From: OCS116 cluster bacterium
GTDB taxonomy: Bacteria; Pseudomonadota; Alphaproteobacteria; Rhizobiales; OSC116
Direction of reading: 5' to 3'
DNA: 5,301 bases
Assembly (NCBI GenBank): GCA_002402005.2
Contig: NVUS02000036.1
Span: 1-5,301 of the forward strand
Shown here piece after piece: positions 1-5,027 of this stretch. Under the pieces are notes generated by a model that was given only the letters and a program-made list of their open reading frames with translations, was not told the DNA's origin and searched no databases. Within the stretch, counting starts at the first letter, position 1; each line of letters begins with the position of its first letter. Both the position numbers and the translations under genes were made by a program.

Positions 1-44
1 GGGAAAGTCTTGGTGATGGCTCGCATTTCAAGAATTGCATTCAT
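1..44 (-). CDS. gguA: Sugar ABC transporter ATP-binding protein, N-terminal fragment (GguA/MmsA type)
   Basis: Only the first 14 codons and two bases of the next lie in the window; the gene continues past the left edge. Reading the minus strand from the ATG at 44-42 gives MNAILEMRAITKTF, then a codon starting CC (Pro). The ILEMRxITKTFP pattern is the usual beginning of the tandem-ATPase subunit of monosaccharide (CUT2) importers such as GguA, XylG, MglA and AraG, which hydrolyse ATP at the inner membrane to drive sugar import. It lies 90 nt downstream of chvE on the same strand, the same order as the Agrobacterium chvE-gguA-gguB operon. The upstream ribosome site is weak (an AGTGA-like stretch). 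The family call rests on a short N-terminus plus context; no Walker motif is visible, and the symbol is given by synteny. Confidence 0.75.
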   Translation of the reverse strand, partial: MNAILEMRAITKTF

Positions 45-73
45 TTGTTTTTCACTTTGAATATCAAAATAGA

Positions 74-101
74 CTGTCATTAAAATTATAGATAATGACA
101 G
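74..101. promoter_or_regulatory. 9-bp inverted repeat in the chvE-gguA gap
   Basis: CTGTCATTA (74-82) and TAATGACAG (93-101) are perfect inverted arms around a 10-nt AT-rich loop. In the transcript from chvE this could form a hairpin that protects the chvE mRNA or partly ends transcription, which would keep binding-protein levels above those of the ATPase. No strong T-tract follows directly, so a full terminator is unlikely. The loop read on the minus strand contains a perfect TATAAT (90-85), so the arms could instead be an operator around an internal -10 box; I see no good -35 at the right distance. The rest of the 45-134 gap has only a minor 4-bp hairpin at 115-125. Confidence 0.45.
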
Positions 102-134
102 CCCGATTCGTTAAGAGCTTTGCTCCAAACCCTA

Positions 135-1202
135 TTATTTAATTTGGTCTCTCGTATAATAACCAGAACCAATCAGCACTTTTTCCCAATTTTCAACCGT
201 GACGGGCAGCGGTGTTAACAGGAATGAAGGTACAATCTTCTTACCATTATCATAGGTTTTTGTATCATTGATTTTTGGCGTTTCACCTTTAAGCAATGCA
301 TCGACCATACCGACGGTTACGCCAGCAAGTGTACGTGTATCTTTAAAGATGGTCGAATATTGCTCGCCGGCAATCATTGATTTTACGGATTGAATTTCAG
401 CATCTTGACCGGTTACGATGGGCATTTTTTCGCCATCTGAACCATAACCAATGCCTTTGAGTGAAGACAGAATGCCGATTGACAGGCCATCATAAGGAGC
501 CAATGCGCCGTGCAATTTTTTGTCGGTATAATTGGCGCTAAGCAAATTGTCCATACGGGCTTGTGCCACGGCACCATCCCAACGCAATGTGCCAACTTTA
601 TCCATGCCCATTTGACCGGATTGAATGATAATGTCGCCGGAATCAATCATCGGTTGTAGCACTGACATCGCGCCATCATAGAAGAAGAAGGCGTTGTTAT
701 CATCTGGTGAACCACCAAATAACTCAACATTCCATGGTTTTTGATCGCCAAAACGTTGTTTAAGACCATTCACCAAGTTGGTGGCTTGCAGCACGCCGAC
801 TTTGAAATTATCGAATGTTGCATAATAATCAACATATTCTGAGCCTTTGATTAGACGATCATAAGCAATAACCTTAACGCCAGCAGCCGCAGCATTTTCA
901 AGCACATTTGATAATGTTGTGCCGTCAATCGCGCCAATCACCAAAACATTCACGCCTTTGGTGATCATGTTTTCGATTTGTGCCAATTGGTTTGGAATGT
1001 CATCTTCTGCATATTGCAAATCGGTTGTGTAACCGGCTGCAGTGAATTGCTCGACCATGCTATTGCCATCTGCAATCCAACGTGCAGATGATTTGGTGGG
1101 CATTGAAATGCCGACTAGGCCTTCGGCTGCAGCCACAATTGGCGCCGCCATGAGCGATGTACTTACGGCAGCGGCCATAAGCAATTTGTTAAAAAGTTTC
1201 AT
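135..1202 (-). CDS. chvE: Periplasmic multiple-monosaccharide-binding protein ChvE
   Basis: This is the substrate-binding subunit of a CUT2 monosaccharide ABC importer; in Agrobacterium ChvE also presents sugars to the VirA sensor. The product is 355 residues, the normal length. Residues 1-26 form a Sec signal peptide (MKLFNK, hydrophobic stretch, then AAA before Glu27). Family motifs are present throughout: MPTKSSARW (34-42), YAEDDIPNQLAQIENM (64-79), AYDRLI (113-118), YYATFDNFKVGVLQAT (126-141), ELFGGSPDDNNAFFFYDGAM (160-179), SGQMGMDKVGTLRW (195-208), PYDGLSIG (236-243) and GQDAE (265-269). Nearly all match Agrobacterium ChvE as remembered. I chose the ATG at 1202 because AAGGGAGAG lies just upstream and the signal peptide begins there; an ATG at 1247 would add 15 residues before it. 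It is followed by gguA and divergent from a GbpR-like regulator. Sugar specificity cannot be read directly, but arabinose, galactose, glucose and xylose are likely ligands. Confidence 0.95.
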   Translation of the reverse strand: MKLFNKLLMAAAVSTSLMAAPIVAAAEGLVGISMPTKSSARWIADGNSMVEQFTAAGYTTDLQYAEDDIPNQLAQIENMITKGVNVLVIGAIDGTTLSNVLENAAAAGVKVIAYDRLIKGSEYVDYYATFDNFKVGVLQATNLVNGLKQRFGDQKPWNVELFGGSPDDNNAFFFYDGAMSVLQPMIDSGDIIIQSGQMGMDKVGTLRWDGAVAQARMDNLLSANYTDKKLHGALAPYDGLSIGILSSLKGIGYGSDGEKMPIVTGQDAEIQSVKSMIAGEQYSTIFKDTRTLAGVTVGMVDALLKGETPKINDTKTYDNGKKIVPSFLLTPLPVTVENWEKVLIGSGYYTRDQIK

Positions 1203-1207
1203 TATTT

Positions 1208-1216
1208 CTCTCCCTT
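1208..1216 (-). promoter_or_regulatory. Ribosome binding site of chvE
   Basis: AAGGGAGAG on the minus strand ends five bases before the ATG at 1202, and its GGGAG core lies seven bases from it. This decides the start, because the longer reading frame from 1247 has no comparable site and would put 15 residues ahead of the signal peptide. Confidence 0.7.
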
Positions 1217-1249
1217 GAATTTGCGATCCAAAAATAACAGTCGCCATCT

Positions 1250-1279
1250 ATTTTAGATAGATTATGATATTTGGGTCAA
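1250..1279 (-). promoter_or_regulatory. Putative sigma-70 promoter of chvE
   Basis: On the minus strand TTGACC (1279-1274) is followed after 18 bases by TAAAAT (1255-1250), a good match to -35 and -10 boxes. Transcription would start near 1243, giving a leader of about 40 nt. The -35 and most of the spacer lie inside the inverted repeat at 1261-1288, so a bound regulator could contact RNA polymerase directly. The boxes are inferred by pattern only. Confidence 0.5.
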
Positions 1280-1288
1280 ATTCATAAT
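1261..1288. promoter_or_regulatory. Inverted repeat over the chvE -35, candidate regulator site
   Basis: ATTATGA (1261-1267) and TCATAAT (1282-1288) are perfect 7-bp arms. Nested within them, ATTTG (1269-1273) and CAAAT (1277-1281) form a second dyad with a 3-bp centre, of the T-N11-A kind favoured by LysR proteins. The position over the -35 box suits either activation or autorepression by the divergent LysR regulator. No footprint can be known from sequence, and AT-rich DNA produces such dyads by chance. Confidence 0.4.
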
Positions 1289-1299
1289 AAGCTTGTTGT

Positions 1300-1317
1300 T
1301 ATATCAAATTGGATATA
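1300..1317. promoter_or_regulatory. Second inverted repeat in the chvE/LysR control region
   Basis: TATATC (1300-1305) and GATATA (1312-1317) are 6-bp arms around a 6-bp centre. The site lies about 65 bp upstream of the inferred chvE start point and 34 bp before the regulator's ATG. This is the usual place for a LysR recognition site that also represses its own gene. The plus-strand promoter of the regulator must lie in the same stretch; TATATT (1314-1319) is a possible -10, but no convincing -35 goes with it. Confidence 0.4.
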
Positions 1318-1338
1318 TTAAGAATGATAAAATACGAG

Positions 1339-1344
1339 AAGGGG
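1339..1344 (+). promoter_or_regulatory. Ribosome binding site of the LysR regulator
   Basis: AAGGGG ends six bases before the ATG at 1351. It is the only strong site near the 5' end of this frame and favours 1351 over the TTG at 1309 or the ATG at 1324, neither of which has a purine-rich site at the right distance. Confidence 0.65.
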
Positions 1345-1350
1345 TGGGAA

Positions 1351-2337
1351 ATGGTGAAAAAACCAATCAATATGGATGCTGTGCGTCAAGATAAGATGAT
1401 TTCGCGCGGGCTTAAATTCAACCAATTAAAATTAATTTCTGCGCTGCATGAAACCAAGCAAATTAGCGCGGCGGCGGCTATATTGCATATTTCTCAGCCC
1501 TCAGCATCGCGCTTATTGGCCGAATTGGAAAAGGTGGTTGATCAGAAACTATACAGCCGAAACCCTCGTGGGATAACCCTTAACGAGGCGGGCGTGGTTT
1601 TTGCCAAACGAGCAAAGCAAATGTTGCGGCTGTTGGATGATACCAATCGAGAAGTGAAAGAGACCGGTTCTGGCGTGCGGGGTAGGGTAAATATTGGTGC
1701 GGTGACTGGCCCGGCTTTGGAAATGATTTTGCCATTTGTAAAAAAAACCCGGTTAGCACATCCGCATGTCGAATTGTCAATTGCGGTGGATACCAGCCCA
1801 AAATTGGCTGAAAGCATGTTGAATGGCCAGATGGATTTTTACATTGGCAGAATTACTGAGGAAATTGACCCGAGGCCGTTTCAGACAAAATTAATTGGCA
1901 AAGAGCCGTTTGTTTTGATTGTGCGAAAAGACCATCCACTAACCCGAAACATTCCCAAGACTGTGCAAGACTGCATTGGCTATGACTGGATATTGCAGCA
2001 GCCGGGCTCTTTGATGCGCCATGCGGTCGAGCGGTATTTTGCCGAGAACGGCTTTGATATGCCAACCCAAATTATAAACACTTCGAGTGTGATGATGACA
2101 TTGGGCATCATCAGCCAATCAAATGCCGTTGCCCCGGTGGCGCGTTCGGTTGCGGAGTTTTATAGAAATTATGATGATGAAGGTTTTTCGAGCCGCATCA
2201 CTCTGTTGCCGGTTGCTGAGGATTTGCATGTGTCTGACTATTCTTTGATCCGTATGGCAAATGTCGAATTGTCTCCGGCATCAAAACTGCTCTATGAAAT
2301 GATGCAGGAGCAAATTGCCGGTTATACGGCCAGTTAA
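1351..2337 (+). CDS. gbpR: LysR-family transcriptional regulator, GbpR-like
   Basis: The product is 328 residues, a normal LysR length. The N-terminal winged helix-turn-helix covers about residues 21-80 (LKFNQLKLISALHET, then SAAAAILHISQPSASRLLAELE with the recognition helix at 48-60, and the wing ending PRGITLNEAG). A linker helix follows, and from about residue 111 (GRVNIGAVTG) to the end lies a periplasmic-binding-protein-like effector domain. Agrobacterium gbpR, a LysR gene next to chvE, activates chvE in response to arabinose, galactose and related sugars; the divergent placement here supports the same role. I chose ATG 1351 for its AAGGGG site; the frame stays open back to a TTG at 1309, which would add 14 residues without a fitting ribosome site. 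The LysR assignment is firm. The GbpR symbol is inferred mainly from context. Confidence 0.85.
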   Translation: MVKKPINMDAVRQDKMISRGLKFNQLKLISALHETKQISAAAAILHISQPSASRLLAELEKVVDQKLYSRNPRGITLNEAGVVFAKRAKQMLRLLDDTNREVKETGSGVRGRVNIGAVTGPALEMILPFVKKTRLAHPHVELSIAVDTSPKLAESMLNGQMDFYIGRITEEIDPRPFQTKLIGKEPFVLIVRKDHPLTRNIPKTVQDCIGYDWILQQPGSLMRHAVERYFAENGFDMPTQIINTSSVMMTLGIISQSNAVAPVARSVAEFYRNYDDEGFSSRITLLPVAEDLHVSDYSLIRMANVELSPASKLLYEMMQEQIAGYTAS

Positions 2338-2365
2338 AATATTGTATTCTAATGGAATTCGACCT

Positions 2366-2393
2366 TTGACTAGATCAGAATATCTGTTATAAA
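2366..2393 (+). promoter_or_regulatory. Putative promoter of the ArsR-type regulator, with small dyad
   Basis: TTGACT (2366-2371) is separated by 16 bp from TATAAA (2388-2393), a good sigma-70 match. The 11-bp dyad CAGAATATCTG (2376-2386) sits in the spacer between the boxes, where a bound repressor would block polymerase, so autorepression is plausible. The inferred start near 2400 leaves a leader of about 40 nt. The rest of the 2338-2438 gap shows no clear terminator for the LysR gene, so some read-through into this gene is possible. Confidence 0.5.
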
Positions 2394-2424
2394 TAAGAGT
2401 TAAAACTGAATACACCAACAATAT

Positions 2425-2430
2425 AGGCGG
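2425..2430 (+). promoter_or_regulatory. Ribosome binding site supporting a TTG start
   Basis: AGGCGG lies eight bases before the TTG at 2439. No ATG or GTG occurs in frame between this point and the winged helix (the next Met is residue 109), so this site and the intact DNA-binding domain together fix the TTG start. Confidence 0.65.
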
Positions 2431-2438
2431 AAAATCAC

Positions 2439-3365
2439 TTGAGCGATAAATTATTGGTTATAGATGTAGAAAATGGGCTTAGTGTATTGAAGGCGCTCGG
2501 TTCAGATTTGCGGATAAACATACTGAAAAACCTACATGCCAATGGGCCGCAAAACCTAAATGAAATTGCCGAAAGCCTTGGTATTGCTCAATCTACCATA
2601 TCTTTGAACATCCAATCACTTGTCGATTCAAACTTAATTCGGGTGGAAACCAAAAAAGCGATTAAAGGCAATCAGAAAATCTGTTATGTAAACTTTTCGG
2701 AAATTCTGATTAAGTTTAAGCCAGAAGAACAAGTTTTAGATGCCAACATAATCGATGTGGTGATGCCGCTTGGTCTGTATACTAATCATGAGGTGACGGC
2801 GCCTTGTGGTCTATGCTCAACCGAAGGCATTATAGGCTTGCTGGATGTACCATCCACTTATTTAGACCCCGACCGTATGCGCACAGAATTGCTGTGGTTT
2901 ACCAATGGGTTTGTCGAATATCAATTCCCCAATAATGCTCAATTTACCAATAAACAGGTTGAGGCTATAGAGTTTAACCTCGAGCTTAGCTCTGAAGTGC
3001 CTGGTACAAATTCCAATTGGCCATCGGATATTTTCCTCACTGTTAATGGCGTGCGCATTGGCACTTGGACCTCACCGGGTGATTTTGGTGACAAAAGAGG
3101 GGCGTTTACGCCTAGTTGGTGGAAAGAGGCCGGATCGCAATATGGCAAACGAAAAACCTGGCGCATCGGCCAAAATGGATCATATGTCGATGGAATCAGA
3201 ATTTCTGATATTACCATTGAGGATTTAAATATTTCTGACCATCATTCTGTCCGCATGCGGATTGGGGTTGATGAAAGTGCGCAACACCCTGGTGGCATTA
3301 ACATTTTTGGCAAAGGCTTTGGCAATTATAACCAAGACATTCTGATGCGTTTGCACACCAAATAA
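2439..3365 (+). CDS. ArsR-type winged-helix regulator with a large unassigned C-terminal domain
   Basis: The product is 308 residues, about three times a classic ArsR protein. Residues 13-85 form a winged helix: ALGSDLRINILKNL, then LNEIAESLGIAQSTISLNIQSL with the recognition helix near 50-61, and a wing (IRVETKKAIKGNQKICYVNF). The ELCVCDL metal site of ArsR/SmtB is absent, so metal sensing is not supported. Residues 105-308 look like a beta-rich domain. They hold a CGLC pair (123-126), many aromatics (Trp 153, 194, 210, 227, 228, 241) and short loops such as TSPGDFGDKRGAF, features that would suit a carbohydrate-binding or jelly-roll fold, although I cannot name the family. The gene lies 106 bp upstream of the arabinofuranosidase gene on the same strand, so it probably controls arabinoside use, with the C-terminal domain as possible sugar sensor. 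Regulator status is well supported; ligand and targets are inferred. Confidence 0.8.
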   Translation: MSDKLLVIDVENGLSVLKALGSDLRINILKNLHANGPQNLNEIAESLGIAQSTISLNIQSLVDSNLIRVETKKAIKGNQKICYVNFSEILIKFKPEEQVLDANIIDVVMPLGLYTNHEVTAPCGLCSTEGIIGLLDVPSTYLDPDRMRTELLWFTNGFVEYQFPNNAQFTNKQVEAIEFNLELSSEVPGTNSNWPSDIFLTVNGVRIGTWTSPGDFGDKRGAFTPSWWKEAGSQYGKRKTWRIGQNGSYVDGIRISDITIEDLNISDHHSVRMRIGVDESAQHPGGINIFGKGFGNYNQDILMRLHTK

Positions 3366-3388
3366 TCAAATCATGTAAGAATATGCGC

Positions 3389-3417
3389 TTGACAGGCTAA
3401 ATTTGTCACGCTATCAA
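3389..3417 (+). promoter_or_regulatory. Putative promoter of the arabinofuranosidase gene with dyad
   Basis: TTGACA (3389-3394), a perfect -35 box, is separated by 17 bp from TATCAA (3412-3417). TGACA (3390-3394) and TGTCA (3404-3408) form an inverted repeat over the -35 and spacer, a suitable repressor site. The inferred start is near 3424, giving a leader of about 48 nt. A separate promoter here means the enzyme gene need not depend on transcription from the upstream regulator gene, and no terminator is visible between them. Confidence 0.55.
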
Positions 3418-3458
3418 TATCATAATAGATGGTAAACATCATAAAAATGGATATTGAT
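3413..3458. promoter_or_regulatory. Inverted and direct repeats between the abfA -10 and ribosome site
   Basis: ATCAATATC (3413-3421) and GATATTGAT (3450-3458) are perfect 9-bp inverted arms 28 bp apart. Between and overlapping them, ATCATAATAGATGG (3419-3432) is repeated as ATCATAAAAATGG (3438-3450), a 13-of-14 match if one base is deleted, with starts 19 bp apart, close to two helical turns. The left inverted arm overlaps the -10 box and lies upstream of the inferred transcript start, so the pair is more likely a DNA operator than an mRNA hairpin. Candidate binders are the winged-helix regulator or the LysR protein. Confidence 0.45.
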
Positions 3459-3459
3459 T

Positions 3460-3467
3460 AGGGGGGG
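3460..3467 (+). promoter_or_regulatory. Ribosome binding site of abfA with a G7 run
   Basis: AGGGGGGG ends four bases before the ATG at 3472 and sets the start there rather than at the in-frame TTG at 3454, which would add six residues and translate the ribosome site itself. The seven-G run is unusual in this AT-rich setting. Confidence 0.65.
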
Positions 3468-3471
3468 CGAC

Positions 3472-4992
3472 ATGCACGCATCTGGCATTTTACATAAATT
3501 AAACAAAATTTCGAAAATTGACGACCGGCTTTATGGTTCTTTTTTAGAACATATGGGCCGCGCGGTTTACAGTGGAATTTATGAGCCAGATCATAAAACA
3601 GCCGATCAAAATGGCATGCGTGAAGATGTTTTGGCATTGGTCAAAGAGCTTAACGTGCCGGTGGTGCGCTACCCCGGTGGTAATTTTGTATCTGCCTATA
3701 ATTGGGAAGATGGCATTGGCCCGAAACAGGATCGCCCGACGCGGTTAGACCTTGCTTGGCATACATCTGAGAGCAATCAAGTTGGCATTCATGAATTTGC
3801 TGATTGGGCAAAAAAAGCTGAAACGGATATAATGCTGGCGGTGAATCTTGGCTCTAAGGGTATGGATTCAGCGCGTAATTTATTGGAATATACCAATCAT
3901 CCAGGTGGTTCTTATTGGAGTGATTTGCGCCGCGCAAATGGCCAGGAAGAACCATGGAATGTGAGGATGTGGTGCTTGGGCAACGAAATGGATGGCCCAT
4001 GGCAAGTGGGGCAAAAAACCGCCGATGAATATGGCAGAATTGCCCGCGAAACCGCCAAAGCCATGCGGGCTTTTGATGGTGATTTAGAATTGGTGGTTTG
4101 CGGCTCATCAACACCCTATATGGTGACTTACCCGGCATGGGAGGCCACGGTTCTTGACCACACTTATGATGAAATAGACTTTATTTCTTTGCATATGTAT
4201 TTTGAAAATGAAGCCAATGATACAGCAACATATTTGGCGCAAAATCATGAATTAGAGAAATATATTCATACAGTTGCTTCGGTCATTGAATTTATCAAAA
4301 CCAAGAAACGTTCGAACAAACAAGTCTATATTTCATTTGATGAATGGAATGTTTGGTATCATTCCAAGCCGCAAGATAAGAAAATTCTTGAAGGCAATGC
4401 CGGTTGGCCACACGCGCCGGCCATTTTGGAAGATATTTATAATTTGGAAGATGTTTTGCAAGTGGCGTGCATTTTAAATACCTTCATTCGCCGTGCTGAC
4501 ATTGTGAAAATTGCTTGTATGGCGCAATTGGTAAATGTCATCGCTCCGATTATGACCAGCAAAGGTGGCGGCGCTTGGCGGCAAACTATTTTCTATCCGC
4601 TGCTTTTTGCCTCTAAATATGGCCGCGGCACGTCGATGAATGTGCAAGTTGATTGCCCGACTTATGATGTCGAAAAAATCAAAGACATTCCTTATTTAGA
4701 CGTCTCAGCCGTTTATCAAGATGAGGATGAGACAATCAGCTTGTTTCTAGTCAATCGGCACGAAACACAGACCCTAAATTTCAATCTGTCTTTGGCTGGT
4801 TTTGGCGACATGCAAATTGTCGATCATCAGCTTATGGTGCATGACGATTTGCGCGCGGTGAATACCGAACAAAACCCCGACAATGTAATTCCCACCCCGG
4901 GTGACAATGCGGTTTTGGAAGGCGGAGTTTTAGACATTCCTCTTCCGCCGCATTCATTCCAAATGGTGCGTTTGGCCAAAGTCAGTAGCTAG
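3472..4992 (+). CDS. abfA: Alpha-L-arabinofuranosidase, glycoside hydrolase family 51
   Basis: This retaining enzyme releases terminal L-arabinofuranose from arabinan, arabinoxylan or arabinogalactan fragments. The product is 506 residues, close to the 502 of the Geobacillus T6 enzyme. The catalytic (beta/alpha)8 barrel covers roughly residues 18-380. It holds the acid/base Glu172 in WCLGNEMDGPWQ (167-178) and the nucleophile Glu291 in ISFDEWNVWY (287-296), which correspond to Glu175 and Glu294 of T6. Other GH51 marks are FLEHMGRAVYSGIYEPD (24-40), VVRYPGGNFVSAYNWEDGIGP (64-84, the substrate cleft) and SLHMYF (239-244). Residues from about 385 to the end form the C-terminal beta domain. There is no signal peptide, so it acts in the cytoplasm on imported arabino-oligosaccharides. 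The ATPase gene starts 35 nt downstream with no terminator between, so the two are probably one transcript. The family call is firm; the precise natural substrate is unknown. Confidence 0.95.
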   Translation: MHASGILHKLNKISKIDDRLYGSFLEHMGRAVYSGIYEPDHKTADQNGMREDVLALVKELNVPVVRYPGGNFVSAYNWEDGIGPKQDRPTRLDLAWHTSESNQVGIHEFADWAKKAETDIMLAVNLGSKGMDSARNLLEYTNHPGGSYWSDLRRANGQEEPWNVRMWCLGNEMDGPWQVGQKTADEYGRIARETAKAMRAFDGDLELVVCGSSTPYMVTYPAWEATVLDHTYDEIDFISLHMYFENEANDTATYLAQNHELEKYIHTVASVIEFIKTKKRSNKQVYISFDEWNVWYHSKPQDKKILEGNAGWPHAPAILEDIYNLEDVLQVACILNTFIRRADIVKIACMAQLVNVIAPIMTSKGGGAWRQTIFYPLLFASKYGRGTSMNVQVDCPTYDVEKIKDIPYLDVSAVYQDEDETISLFLVNRHETQTLNFNLSLAGFGDMQIVDHQLMVHDDLRAVNTEQNPDNVIPTPGDNAVLEGGVLDIPLPPHSFQMVRLAKVSS

Positions 4993-5027
4993 TTTTGGAT
5001 CATTAATTAGGCGACGAGAGAAACATA

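Noticed and set aside
115..125. GAGC-TTT-GCTC hairpin just after the chvE stop codon as a terminator
   Set aside because: Four-base arms without a following T-tract; too weak to call, and gguA lies on the same strand downstream.
1203..1247. Longer chvE start at the ATG at 1247
   Set aside because: It would place 15 residues before a complete signal peptide and overlap the chvE ribosome site and promoter region.
1309..1350. Upstream extension of the LysR protein from the TTG at 1309
   Set aside because: No ribosome site for the TTG, the extra 14 residues fit no LysR N-terminus, and AAGGGG fits the ATG at 1351.
2338..2438. A rho-independent terminator after the LysR gene
   Set aside because: Only the short GAATTC palindrome and the CAGAATATCTG dyad are present, neither followed by a T-run; the region reads better as a promoter.
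2939..3228. Open frames on both strands within the C-terminal half of the ArsR-type gene
   Set aside because: No ribosome sites and no recognisable domains; they are shadows of a frame that is continuous from winged helix to stop.
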